A stretch of DNA of 64,000 bases, taken from positions 168,011-232,010 of the forward strand of contig JANQQJ010000023.1 in assembly GCA_028284945.1 (NCBI GenBank), written 5' to 3'. The position numbers and the translations under genes are program-made. The stretch is from Alphaproteobacteria bacterium. Its GTDB lineage: Bacteria > Pseudomonadota > Alphaproteobacteria > SMXS01. The notes under the pieces were generated by a model. The model saw only the letters and a program-made list of their open reading frames with translations. It did not search any database and had not been told where the DNA came from. Shown piece after piece: positions 19,952 through 29,505 of this stretch. The stretch's first letter is position 1, and each line of letters begins with the position of its first letter.

Positions 19952-21029
19952 CAGCCTCGACATGAAGTTCCGCCTGGACCATGGCGGATTTGATCTCGAC
20001 ATCGATCAAAGTCTCAACCTGTCCGGGGCGATGGCGGTTTTCGGCCCCAGTGGGGCGGGAAAAAGCAGCCTGCTGCGTGCCATCGCCGGGCTTGAGCCCG
20101 CTACCGGCCGGATCGCCTTTGATGGGAGCGTCTGGCAAAACCACGAGACTGGCCAATATCTCCGTGCCCACAGGCGCCCGATTGGTATGGTGTTTCAGGA
20201 TGCGCGGCTATTTCCCCATCTCACTGTTGCGGGGAACCTGAACTATGCGATCCGACGGGCCCAGAGCCAATCTCTGCGCGATGACGTTGTCGATGCCCTC
20301 GACCTTCAACCGCTTCTGGACCGCAGAGCGCAGGCTTTGTCCGGCGGCGAACGACAGCGTGTCGCGTTGGGCCGCACACTCCTGACTCAACCCCGGCTGC
20401 TACTGCTTGATGAACCCCTGTCTTCACTGGACACCGACCGCAAGACCGACATTCTGCCCTATCTCGACGTCACGCTCCGATCGTTCGGGATACCGGCGCT
20501 CTATGTCACCCATTCGGTTGAAGAGGTGACCCAGCTGTGCCAGCAGACCCTGGTGATGGGCGGTGGCCGGGTCCACGCGGTGGGTCCGACCGCGGAAATC
20601 CTAGAACGCTTGGATCTCGAGCCCCTGACCGGCCGTTTTGAAGCCGGGGTTCTGGTCAATGCCACCGTCGTCGGTCAAGACACCCGATATCACCTCACAC
20701 AGATTGATGTGGATGGCCACCGCATGACCGTGCCCTCCACCGCCCCGATGCAGACCGGACAAGATGTTCGCCTCCGCATCCGTGCCCGCGACGTGTCCCT
20801 GGCTTTATCGATGCCCAGCGGACTCAGTATCCAAAACGCAATCCCCGGAACAGTTACCGAAATCGTCACTGACGCGGATTCCGCCTTTGCCGAGGTTGTG
20901 ATCGACCTCGGCCACGCTCACCTGCGGTCGCGGGTAACGCGCAAATCCGTCGATCAGATGAAGTTGCAAAACGGCCTGCCGGTCTTTGCCCTGATCAAAA
21001 GCGCCAGCTTCGATCACAGCGAGTCCTGA
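19941..21029 (+). CDS. modC: Molybdate ABC transporter ATP-binding protein
   Basis: This 362-residue ATPase has Walker A GPSGAGKSS, signature LSGGERQRVALGR, Walker B LLLLDEPLSSLD, and a switch His in YVTHSVEEV. The C-terminal third (about 290-360) is a Mop/TOBE domain (IPGTVTEIVTDADSAFAEVVIDL) that binds molybdate and can regulate the transporter. ATG 19941 is used because it opens directly with the ATPase fold. It is the last gene of the mod operon. Confidence 0.95.
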   Translation: MPDSSLDMKFRLDHGGFDLDIDQSLNLSGAMAVFGPSGAGKSSLLRAIAGLEPATGRIAFDGSVWQNHETGQYLRAHRRPIGMVFQDARLFPHLTVAGNLNYAIRRAQSQSLRDDVVDALDLQPLLDRRAQALSGGERQRVALGRTLLTQPRLLLLDEPLSSLDTDRKTDILPYLDVTLRSFGIPALYVTHSVEEVTQLCQQTLVMGGGRVHAVGPTAEILERLDLEPLTGRFEAGVLVNATVVGQDTRYHLTQIDVDGHRMTVPSTAPMQTGQDVRLRIRARDVSLALSMPSGLSIQNAIPGTVTEIVTDADSAFAEVVIDLGHAHLRSRVTRKSVDQMKLQNGLPVFALIKSASFDHSES

Positions 21030-21094
21030 CCGTCATACTCGGCGTGATACCGTCGTCAGGATATACTCTGTCTTAAACATTTGACGCGGACGCT

Positions 21095-21787
21095 ATGAAA
21101 ACCATCGGACTTTTAGGCGGCATGAGCTGGGAAAGCACAGCGGTCTATTACCGGCTGCTCAATGAAGCGGTGCGCGCGAGAACAGGCGGGCACCATTCCG
21201 CGCCAATTGTGTTGGAAAGCGTCGACTTTCACGACATTCACCGGTTTCAGCATGACGATGACTGGGCGTCGGCCGGAGACTATCTCGCATCGGCCGCCAG
21301 GCGCATTGAAGCCGCCGGCGCCGACATGCTGCTGCTCTGTACCAACACCATGCATATTGTCGCGCCCGCGATTGAGGACGCGGTCAGCATCCCTTTTCTC
21401 AACCTGCTGGATGCAACAGGCGAGGCGATTGCCAACGCTGACCAGACAACCGTTGGCCTACTAGGCACGCGGTTCACCGTGGAAATGCCGTTCTACCGCG
21501 AAAAGTTACGCGGCCATGGGGTTGAAGCGCGCACGCCGGACGCTGCCGATCGCCAGACCGTACATGACATCATCTATGAAGAACTCTGCCAGGGCGTTAT
21601 CAGTGACGCATCCAGAGATAAATTCCTGCAAATCATCGAGAAATTACGGCAATCAGGCGCCGAAGGGATCATCGCCGGCTGCACCGAAATCGGCCTGCTG
21701 ATTAACCAGAGGGATTTATCAATACCCCTCTTCGATACCACGCAGATTCACGTCAATACAGCCGTCGACGCCGCGATGGCGGATTAG
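21095..21787 (+). CDS. Aspartate/glutamate racemase family protein
   Basis: This 230-residue protein has the PLP-independent racemase fold with two catalytic cysteines, in LLLCTNTMH (about residue 86) and IAGCTEIGLL (about 192). The opening MKTIGLLGGMSWEST and the spacing fit the YgeA/aspartate racemase type. It may make or break down a D-amino acid. Its stop overlaps the stop of the converging symporter gene, and the pair may share an environmental role, though that is inference. Confidence 0.93.
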   Translation: MKTIGLLGGMSWESTAVYYRLLNEAVRARTGGHHSAPIVLESVDFHDIHRFQHDDDWASAGDYLASAARRIEAAGADMLLLCTNTMHIVAPAIEDAVSIPFLNLLDATGEAIANADQTTVGLLGTRFTVEMPFYREKLRGHGVEARTPDAADRQTVHDIIYEELCQGVISDASRDKFLQIIEKLRQSGAEGIIAGCTEIGLLINQRDLSIPLFDTTQIHVNTAVDAAMAD

Positions 21788-23547
21788 CGGACTGTCTGTA
21801 CCGGCAAACGGATGGAATCCACGAGTTTGCCGATTTTATCTGGCGGTGGCGCCGTGAAACGCATGACGGCAAAAGCGACCGCAAAGTTGACCAGCATGCC
21901 GACCATACCGATCCCTTCGGGCGAGATGCCCAGAAACCAGTTCTCGGGTACATTGGCCGCAGGCGCCCAGAACTTGAAGTAGGCGATATAAAGCCAGGTG
22001 AACACCAGGCCACTGACCATCCCCGCAATCGCGCCCTGCCGGTTCATGCGCCGAATGAAGATACCCATGAACAGCACGGGAAAGATCGAAGCCGCCGCCA
22101 AACCAAAGGCGAAAGCGACCACCTGGGCCACAAATCCAGGCGGATTGATCCCGAAATAGCCCGCGACAATCACTGCGGCCGCCGCCGACAGGCGCGCGCA
22201 TAGTAACTCCTGTTTTTCCGTGAGCGTACTGACGAAGGTCTTTTTCAACAGGTCGTGCGATATCGAAGAAGAGATCACCAATAACAACCCTGCCGCCGTC
22301 GATAGCGCAGCAGCCAGCCCGCCCGCCGCCACCAGCGCCATGACCCAGTCCGGCAAGTCAGCGATCTCGGGATTGGCCAGCACCATAATGTCGCGGTCGA
22401 CATAGATCTCATTGGCGACCTCAGTTGGTGAATTGGTGACCACCCTTTCACCGGCAGGGCCACGCCCCTCACCAAAGACCGGTGCACTGCCTTCGAACGC
22501 AGCGCCCGGCCCGTATTGGATCTGCCCATCGCTGTTTTTGTCAGTCCAGCCGATAAGGCCGATATCTTCCCAATTTCGCAGCCACTGGGGGGTGTCGTCA
22601 TAGGCCGTGTTCTGCACCGTATCGACAAAGTTGAGGCGCGAAAACCCGGCCACCGCTGGTGCGGTTGTGTATAGGATCGCGATGAAAACCAGCGCCCAGC
22701 CGGCCGAGCGGCGCGCATCGGAAACCTTGGGCACCGTAAAGAACCGGACGATCACATGCGGCAACCCAGCCGTACCGACCATCAGCGCCGCGGTAATGGC
22801 AAACACGTCGATGGTCGACCGCTGCCCCTCTGTATAGGCACCAAAACCCAAATCCACCAAGACAGCGTCGAGCCGCTCCAACACGGTCTGGCCGGAGCCG
22901 TCGAGCAGCGGCGCGCCCAGTCCGATCTGCGGCAACGGTACACCGGTCAGCAGCAGCGAGATAAAGATCGCCGGCACCAGATAGGCAAAGATCATCACGC
23001 AATACTGCGCCACCTGCGTATAGGTGATGCCCTTCATGCCACCCAGCACGGCATAGAAGAAGACGATGGTCATCCCGGCATAGACACCGGTGTCGATTTC
23101 CACCTCCAGAAAGCGGGAGAACACGATACCGACACCGCGCATCTGTCCGGCGATGTAGGTGAACGAGATCACCAACAGGCAGATCACAGCGATGACCCGC
23201 GCGGTCTTCGAATAGTATCGCTCGCCGACGAAATCCGGCACGGTGAACTGGCCGAATTTGCGGAGGTAGGGTGCTAGCAACAGCGCCAGCAGAACAAAGC
23301 CGCCGGTCCACCCCATCAGATAGACTGAACCGTCATAGCCGATGAATGCGATGATCCCGGCCATGGAAATGAAAGAGGCCGCGCTCATCCAGTCGGCCGC
23401 GGTCGCCACGCCATTGACGACCGGGTGGACATGCCCACCGGCAACATAGAAATCCTTGGTCGAGGCCGCACGCGCCCAGATGGCGATGCCGATATAAAGG
23501 GCGAAACTGAGCCCAACAAAAAGATAGGTCAGCGATTGCGCACTCAA
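21784..23547 (-). CDS. Sodium:solute symporter (SSF family, ActP/acetate-permease-like)
   Basis: This 587-residue transporter has about 13 membrane helices. Helix 1 begins LTYLFVGLSFALYIG, and the sodium-site region is ATAADWMSAASFISMAGIIA with GYDG. A large soluble loop lies at 315-390. Together with the partner DUF4212 subunit it is of the VC_2705/ActP-related type that imports short carboxylates. The substrate is unknown. It starts in an ATGA overlap with the DUF4212 gene. Confidence 0.92.
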   Translation of the reverse strand: MSAQSLTYLFVGLSFALYIGIAIWARAASTKDFYVAGGHVHPVVNGVATAADWMSAASFISMAGIIAFIGYDGSVYLMGWTGGFVLLALLLAPYLRKFGQFTVPDFVGERYYSKTARVIAVICLLVISFTYIAGQMRGVGIVFSRFLEVEIDTGVYAGMTIVFFYAVLGGMKGITYTQVAQYCVMIFAYLVPAIFISLLLTGVPLPQIGLGAPLLDGSGQTVLERLDAVLVDLGFGAYTEGQRSTIDVFAITAALMVGTAGLPHVIVRFFTVPKVSDARRSAGWALVFIAILYTTAPAVAGFSRLNFVDTVQNTAYDDTPQWLRNWEDIGLIGWTDKNSDGQIQYGPGAAFEGSAPVFGEGRGPAGERVVTNSPTEVANEIYVDRDIMVLANPEIADLPDWVMALVAAGGLAAALSTAAGLLLVISSSISHDLLKKTFVSTLTEKQELLCARLSAAAAVIVAGYFGINPPGFVAQVVAFAFGLAAASIFPVLFMGIFIRRMNRQGAIAGMVSGLVFTWLYIAYFKFWAPAANVPENWFLGISPEGIGMVGMLVNFAVAFAVMRFTAPPPDKIGKLVDSIRLPVQTVR

Positions 23548-23864
23548 TGGATCGTCTCGCCCTGGTCCGGTGCGACGTCGTAGCTATCTGGTTCATCAGT
23601 ATCGTCGACACCAAACCGCTTCTCGATGCGGCGCATCAGCACCGCATAGACAAATATCAGGATGACAAAGGTGAAGATCGAACCCTGCTGGGCAAACCAG
23701 AAGCCAAGCTTATAGCCGCCAATCTGTATTTGGTTCAGCGCATCGACAAAAAGAATCCCGGCACCAAAAGAAACCGCGAACCAAATGATCAACAACCAGG
23801 CCATCAGCCGCAAATTGGCGCGCCAATAAGCGCCAGCTTGTTGAGCGTCGTTAGGCTCGCTCAT
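23544..23864 (-). CDS. DUF4212 small membrane subunit paired with the symporter
   Basis: This 106-residue protein has two membrane helices (LMAWLLIIWFAVSFGAGILF and FTFVILIFVYAVLM). DUF4212 proteins sit directly before SSF symporters in many bacteria and are presumed accessory subunits. Its TGA overlaps the symporter start. ATG 23864 fits the family start MSEPNDAQQAGAYWRANLRL. Confidence 0.92.
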   Translation of the reverse strand: MSEPNDAQQAGAYWRANLRLMAWLLIIWFAVSFGAGILFVDALNQIQIGGYKLGFWFAQQGSIFTFVILIFVYAVLMRRIEKRFGVDDTDEPDSYDVAPDQGETIH

Positions 23865-24007
23865 GCGTCCCCCCTCAAAATAACCGAGTTTTGTGATGAT
23901 CTTAGTCCAGCTAACCCGATTGAGATAGCGACTATGCTGTGACTTGGCACCGATCAACAACTAAGCTTAGAGAACGAGAGTTGGATCGTTTTGAGATTGA
24001 GGACGGC

Positions 24008-25045
24008 ATGAATACGCAATGGCGCTTGGCGCGCACGCCGCCGGGCGGGTGGCCCGTTGACGATGACTTCGAACGGGTCGAGACCGACATGCCGGACCCT
24101 GGGCCCGGCCAGATGCTGACTCGTACGATCTATCTTTCCATGGACCCCTATCAATGGAACCGGCGCCGCAATGGCACAGAAGCGCCGGGCGAGGTCTGCC
24201 ATGGCCGTACGGTTTCCGAAGTCATCGAAAGCCGGATTGAGGCCTATGCGCCCGGCGATCTGATCTTCAACACCAATGGCTGGCAGGCCTATGGGCTGAC
24301 CGGTGAGGGAATTTCCGACTTTACCTATATGTTTCCACGCAAGCTGGACCCGGCGGCCGCACCGATCTCAACGGCGATCGGCGTCATGGGCATGCTGGGC
24401 CTGACCGCCTATTCGGGGCTTATCGTGCAATGTGCTCCCAAAGCGGGGGAGACCGTGGTGGTCTCCGCCGCATCCGGCGGCGTTGGCCAAGTGGCCTGTC
24501 AGCTCGCCAGGATTGCCGGCTGCCGGGTGGTCGGTATCGCCAGCAAACTGGAGAAGGTCGACTTTCTGCTGGACGCGTTGGGTGTTGACGCATGTGTGTC
24601 CCACAAAAGTCCGGACTTCGCTGACGAACTGGCCGCTGCCTGCCCGGACGGCTGCGACGTCTATTACGAGAATGTCGGTGGCAAGGTCTATGAAGCGGTG
24701 CTGCCCCTACTCAACAAAAATGCCCGGATCACCGTGTGCGGCATGATTTCACAATATGGTGCAGACAGCTTCGAAGCGGCGCGCAAGGCTTGGGGGGATT
24801 TGGGCGCGCCAACGTTTGCCCGGCAGGATGTCACTGTTCAGGACTTGCGGGTCGGCAACTATGTTGCCGACTATCAGGATCAGTTCCTGGCCGAGATGGG
24901 TGAGCACGTGCGGGCGGGCCGAGTAATCTATAAGGAAGACCGATGGGATGGCCTGGCCAAGGCACCAGAAGCGTTTCAGGCCATGCTGCGCGGCGACAAT
25001 TTCGGCAAGACAATCGTTGTGGTTGGAGACGATCCAACGGCCTAA
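24008..25045 (+). CDS. NADP-dependent medium-chain dehydrogenase/reductase (leukotriene B4/curcumin-reductase type)
   Basis: This 345-residue enzyme has the MDR fold without zinc ligands. The start MNTQWRLARTPPGGWP, the substrate-side SMDPYQWNRR and the Rossmann motif VVVSAASGGVGQVACQLA with YYENVGGKVYEAVLP are diagnostic of the PTGR/NADPH-double-bond reductase group. It reduces alpha,beta-unsaturated carbonyls in relatives. ATG 24008 is preferred over the longer frame from 23939, which is not conserved-looking. Confidence 0.92.
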   Translation: MNTQWRLARTPPGGWPVDDDFERVETDMPDPGPGQMLTRTIYLSMDPYQWNRRRNGTEAPGEVCHGRTVSEVIESRIEAYAPGDLIFNTNGWQAYGLTGEGISDFTYMFPRKLDPAAAPISTAIGVMGMLGLTAYSGLIVQCAPKAGETVVVSAASGGVGQVACQLARIAGCRVVGIASKLEKVDFLLDALGVDACVSHKSPDFADELAAACPDGCDVYYENVGGKVYEAVLPLLNKNARITVCGMISQYGADSFEAARKAWGDLGAPTFARQDVTVQDLRVGNYVADYQDQFLAEMGEHVRAGRVIYKEDRWDGLAKAPEAFQAMLRGDNFGKTIVVVGDDPTA

Positions 25046-25099
25046 GGCCCGGCATACTATCCAGATCAGTCCGGACCTTACCGAACGCGCTTTGGCGAC

Positions 25100-26185
25100 T
25101 TAGTGTTCGATATACCCGTAGACCTGTTCACTATGCAGCTGGCCATCACGCCAGAACAGCAGAATCACCTGTTTCTCCACACGCTCAAGGGCCAGGATGT
25201 CGCCATCGCTCCGCGCCCAATGGTCGTCGCTGATATAGGGTGACCCCCCTGCCCCTTTAGCCACCCATTGCCAGACTTCCATTTGATCGAAATAACCGGG
25301 CTTAAGATCATTGCCGATCGATTCCCCATCCATCCCGAGCACATCTATCCAAGTGCCGGCACGGCACAGCACAAGCCCGCGCTTGCCGTCGCTCTTGCGT
25401 CTGACCTGCGCGACTTCATCGACGACGTCATCGCCATCAATATCACCGCCGTACTGGCGCGGCAGGATCGCAGCATCCAATTCATAGGCCTCAAGGTCCA
25501 AACCGCAGCTGCCAAACGTCTCCATTTCCTCTGGCAGAAAATCAGGGCTCGCTTGATCCGCGTCACGCTGTTGCTCGTCTTCGGATTTCGGCCAGGTCAC
25601 GCAGGCATCGAACTGCAAATAGGTCATTCTTGCCTGCTTGCCGGGCTCAAGGTCCGACAGGCCATAATCCAGCACTTTGAGCCAACCAAGGCCGCTATTG
25701 GGGTCCGGTTCGACGGACGGAGCCGTCCCTTGCGGCGGTTTGAAGCCGCCCGTACCAATCAGCGACGGCGAAAACAGAAAAATCCGGTCGTGCTGCGGCG
25801 CGTTGACATCGCCCTGATTGGGGCCGGTATTGGCCTGGTTGCGGAAATGCCAGCCATAAAGCTGCCGCGGATTGGGACCACGAAAGGGCGGCGTAATCTG
25901 GGTTAGATCGACATCGGCACCATCGCCGCCACGGCCGAACACATAAATCACCCAACCGTGTTTGGCCGCCCCCAGGCGAAACCACAATCCATTGCCGAGA
26001 TCCTGGGTGAAATTGTGTCCACCATAGATTTCCGGCTTGATATGCTCGTTCAGCACACCGTCATCCGTCTGGCCCTTGATCTTGACCGCATGCCGCTCTG
26101 CAGTGGCTTCACACGTCTGCGCCTGCGCGGTGCCGACGGACAATGTGAGGGCAATGCTGACTGCGAACACCAACGATTTTATCAT
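25100..26185 (-). CDS. Secreted protein of unknown function, divergent from the zincin-like gene
   Basis: This 361-residue protein has a clear signal peptide (MIKSLVFAVSIALTLSVGTAQA) and no membrane segments after it. I do not recognise a domain. It has paired Cys, an acidic DIDGDDVVDEV loop that may bind calcium (near residue 245), and many Trp/Gly. Its gene diverges from the large zincin-like gene, with 87 bp between them. The two may form an export unit: one structural or inhibitory protein and one protease. That is inference. Confidence 0.72.
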   Translation of the reverse strand: MIKSLVFAVSIALTLSVGTAQAQTCEATAERHAVKIKGQTDDGVLNEHIKPEIYGGHNFTQDLGNGLWFRLGAAKHGWVIYVFGRGGDGADVDLTQITPPFRGPNPRQLYGWHFRNQANTGPNQGDVNAPQHDRIFLFSPSLIGTGGFKPPQGTAPSVEPDPNSGLGWLKVLDYGLSDLEPGKQARMTYLQFDACVTWPKSEDEQQRDADQASPDFLPEEMETFGSCGLDLEAYELDAAILPRQYGGDIDGDDVVDEVAQVRRKSDGKRGLVLCRAGTWIDVLGMDGESIGNDLKPGYFDQMEVWQWVAKGAGGSPYISDDHWARSDGDILALERVEKQVILLFWRDGQLHSEQVYGYIEH

Positions 26186-26272
26186 GGACCCAGTGACCTC
26201 CCCTGACCTTGCGCTCTTTCGATGGCGCTCTATCATCCTAGGATATAAGGGCTATTGGCTGGGGGAAATAGG

Positions 26273-29200
26273 ATGCGCAATTTCTGGACCGCTTTCGCAG
26301 CGGTTTTCTCGTTGGGTCTGATCCTCTACCCAAGCATGAGCACGGCCCAGATGCCGGGCATGTCTTTCGACACCAACGCAACCTATCCCTGCTGCAATCG
26401 CGACACCAATGAGATCATCGGTGAAATGCCGATGCAGGCCTGCGCCATGAAGCCCAAACACGTGCCGATCGTGCCCGGCATGCCGTCAGACATGTTCTGC
26501 CCGCAAAACGATGCTGGTAGCGGGGGCAGCGGCTCTGCAGAGGCGCCGCCATCCGAACCGGCGACCGACTTTGAAGAAGAACCGGTCTGGGACGAGTTTC
26601 AGGCCAACGTGCCCAACGGCAGCTTCGAAAACTGGCGTGGTGGCGGCAAACCGGTGAGCTTTACGACCTACAGCCGCCCGGAATGGGTGAACGAGGCCCC
26701 TGAAGAATTTCAAAACTTCGAGACCGTCAGCCGGTCGTCGGAAAGCTTTGAAGGCTCGTCAGCGATTGAAATCTCAAACTTCAAGCCCCAGGGCCGGTTG
26801 GCCGGCTTTGACGTTGTGATACCCGGCGGCACCGTCAGCTGTAAGCCAGGCTGCCCGATCGAAAAGCGCCAGAGCGGGGCTGCGGATCAAGACACGCTGC
26901 AAGTCGATATCGAGGGCGCCGGCCCCGCGCTGTGCGGCGCCTATAAAGACTTCTTAAGAGGCGGCGACAAGCTTTCCGTCGTTGCCGCCTTGTTCGCAGG
27001 GGGCAAGAAGCCGGTCGGCGGCACCAATTTCGGTGATGTGCGCCGTGCACGGCTGAGCCAGGATAAGGACGGCTGGATCAAGTTCCGGATTCCCATCATT
27101 GAGACACCGGGCAGCAAGGTCAGGTCGGCGCGAAAGGCATCCATTCAGTTTCAGATCCTCCCGGGCGCGGGGCTAGGTAGGGTGGCTGCGGAAAATACGA
27201 AGGCCGTCGCGACCTCTACAGCCGGTTTGGGCGGGCTGGGTGGCACGGTCACAGCCGGTAGCCGGGTGCTGGTCGATGCGGTTCACTTCTGCGGTGGGAT
27301 CGATCTTCAGGTCGCTGATGCGGAGAGCGCTGGGGGCGGCCTTATCCCTGAAGAACACGAAGAAACCGGCGCTGTCATCTGGGTCAACCTGGACAATGAC
27401 GATGGTGACGACAAGTTCGACAACAAAGACGAAAAGGTCGAGGGCGGCGATAACGACTTTGCCCAGCTCGTCCTTCAACTGCCCAGCGGCTCGAAGGGCA
27501 CCGCAACGCTAAAACAGGTCAGCGGCAAAGGGAAAACACGGCTCTGGACGGGTAAAATGCGAACCCCGGGCGAAGCCTATGCCAGGCTAAACCAGAAAAT
27601 GACGTTGCCGGAAGGCTTTACAGACAATGGCGCCTATCTGGAGAAAGTGCTCTGGATTGAAGGGCTCGAACCCAGCGATTCCACTTCGGACGTTCAGTTT
27701 GAGCTGGAATACATCCCCGACGGCGGCAAAGACCCCGAAACCGACAAAATCGCGGTGACCGTCTTAGCTGTCGACAATATGAAGTGGCACGGCAAGAACA
27801 ACAGCCTCAATGATGACGAAACTCTGGACCCGGACCAGAATCACCCCGTCATCGAAGCGCGCGCGGGCGGCCCCGCCCAATCGGTAAATCCCTATGACGA
27901 CCCCGTCCGGGTGTTTCCGGGAAAGCGCTATATCGACAACAAGGCCACCGACAAGAAACGCGACAAGGTCGAGCTGGAAGTTATCCTCAACGTCGAGCCG
28001 CCCCATGAAACAGAGGTTCACCTGCGGGCTTTTGATGTCGATGATCCAAGCGCCGATGACGACGAGGTCGATGACGAAACGCAAGGCGAGGACAATCGGG
28101 GAAAATCGCCTGCAAAAACCGGCATGTTCACCAAGTCAAAAAGTGACACATTTGCGCTGAAGGTCTCTGAAAAAACTGCCAAAGCTGAGTTCCAGGTCAC
28201 GATGCAGCCCGGCGACAATTTTCGTGTCGCCGCCAGCGGCGACAAGGACTTTCTGGACGAATTGACCAACGACGACACCCAATTGGGTGACGGGTGGGAC
28301 TCCCTGGCCCGGATTGTCGATGAGCGAATGCTGGCCAAGGGTAAGAAGGCCGATGAGGCCGAAGTTCAAAAGCCCGAATCCTATCTGTCCGATACGCTGA
28401 CCGTCTGGCGGTTCCTTCATGTCGAACTGGATTCAATGAAACCGGTGGAAGGCAACACCATGAGGGGCACCGTAACGTCGATAACCCCTGCAGGCACCGT
28501 ACAGGGGCTGCCGGCATGGAAGATCGGCACGACACTGAATATTGTCGTCAATGACTGGCCGTCTGACGGGGTGGGCGGCAAAGGCCAGTGGGACCGGTTT
28601 TTCGCCGGGCAGTTCCGTATTGATGGTGGCCGCTACAGCGTGGTCGGGAATACGGCTCGCGGGGCGCCCGACGACATCACCATTGTCGGCAGTGCGCTGA
28701 ACGACGAAACCTACCGCAACAGCCTGATCAACAAGACGTTCGAAATCGAAGACGATGATAGAACCCCGTTGACCATTGCCGGAAAGGCAGGGCAAGCAGG
28801 ACCATTCGTCGACGGTACGCCCATACCATTGCCCCCGGATGACCGACTGCTGGACACGCCGGACAACGCCTATTTCCCAGCCTATGTCTATCCAAGGCTG
28901 GATACGCTAAAGGCGGGACCGGGCAGCCGTAAATTCGTCGGCAATATCCGTATAGATACCCTCGACCATGTCCGGCGCTATTTCGGCGGATTTTCTCAAC
29001 GTGAAAACCACGACGATCCGGACCTGTGGACGGTCTATCTGCTGGGCGCGCTACAGGGCGTCCACTGGGAAGATGCCGATGGGAAGCACGCCGAAGGCGG
29101 AGCGGGCGTTGGTGGAGTCGCCGGCGAGGCTGATGGCGCCGGGGGCACCGGCGGGCTGATTTATTGGGCGTCCGGATCAGAGCTTGAAGTAACAAATAGC

Positions 29201-29374
29201 AGCGGACCCGGATGGAGACTGATTGATGCCACCGTGCATGAAATCGGCCATCTATTCGGCGGCCAGCATACCGATGAAGGCCTGATGTCCGACGGAGAAA
29301 ACGGCAACCCACCACCTACAGGTGATTTCAGCGATACAACTCTCAATGCGATCAGGAGCGCAACCAACCCATAG
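26273..29374 (+). CDS. Giant secreted protein with C-terminal metzincin-like protease motif
   Basis: This 1,033-residue protein has a signal peptide (ending MSTAQ). Residues 10-90 hold Cys-rich and Gly-rich sequence, residues 120-330 a beta-rich region, and 360-400 a run of Asp/Gly (LDNDDGDDKFDNKDE) that may bind calcium. Residues 700-900 are again beta-rich. At 990-1,033 is VHEIGHLFGGQHTDEGLMSDG, a HExxHxxGxxH zinc motif with a Met-turn-like LMSDG. Metzincins use this layout, but here the motif is at the extreme C-terminus with the rest of the protein before it. I recognise no whole-length family. The ATG at 26273 gives the best signal peptide. Confidence 0.8.
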   Translation: MRNFWTAFAAVFSLGLILYPSMSTAQMPGMSFDTNATYPCCNRDTNEIIGEMPMQACAMKPKHVPIVPGMPSDMFCPQNDAGSGGSGSAEAPPSEPATDFEEEPVWDEFQANVPNGSFENWRGGGKPVSFTTYSRPEWVNEAPEEFQNFETVSRSSESFEGSSAIEISNFKPQGRLAGFDVVIPGGTVSCKPGCPIEKRQSGAADQDTLQVDIEGAGPALCGAYKDFLRGGDKLSVVAALFAGGKKPVGGTNFGDVRRARLSQDKDGWIKFRIPIIETPGSKVRSARKASIQFQILPGAGLGRVAAENTKAVATSTAGLGGLGGTVTAGSRVLVDAVHFCGGIDLQVADAESAGGGLIPEEHEETGAVIWVNLDNDDGDDKFDNKDEKVEGGDNDFAQLVLQLPSGSKGTATLKQVSGKGKTRLWTGKMRTPGEAYARLNQKMTLPEGFTDNGAYLEKVLWIEGLEPSDSTSDVQFELEYIPDGGKDPETDKIAVTVLAVDNMKWHGKNNSLNDDETLDPDQNHPVIEARAGGPAQSVNPYDDPVRVFPGKRYIDNKATDKKRDKVELEVILNVEPPHETEVHLRAFDVDDPSADDDEVDDETQGEDNRGKSPAKTGMFTKSKSDTFALKVSEKTAKAEFQVTMQPGDNFRVAASGDKDFLDELTNDDTQLGDGWDSLARIVDERMLAKGKKADEAEVQKPESYLSDTLTVWRFLHVELDSMKPVEGNTMRGTVTSITPAGTVQGLPAWKIGTTLNIVVNDWPSDGVGGKGQWDRFFAGQFRIDGGRYSVVGNTARGAPDDITIVGSALNDETYRNSLINKTFEIEDDDRTPLTIAGKAGQAGPFVDGTPIPLPPDDRLLDTPDNAYFPAYVYPRLDTLKAGPGSRKFVGNIRIDTLDHVRRYFGGFSQRENHDDPDLWTVYLLGALQGVHWEDADGKHAEGGAGVGGVAGEADGAGGTGGLIYWASGSELEVTNSSGPGWRLIDATVHEIGHLFGGQHTDEGLMSDGENGNPPPTGDFSDTTLNAIRSATNP

Positions 29375-29505
29375 AACAAATCCGCCTGAGTACGCAGACC
29401 ACCGTTGACCTGCTCGCCATCATTCGCCTCTGATACTACCGAATCCGATGGCCACTCTTTACCAGGCCATTGGGTTCCTTGCCGCGCCAATTAGAGGGAA
29501 AATTA

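Noticed and set aside
21024..21061. TCCTGAC/GTCAGGA dyad after modC as a terminator
   Set aside because: The loop is 24 bases and there is no T-run. The stem is too weak to call.
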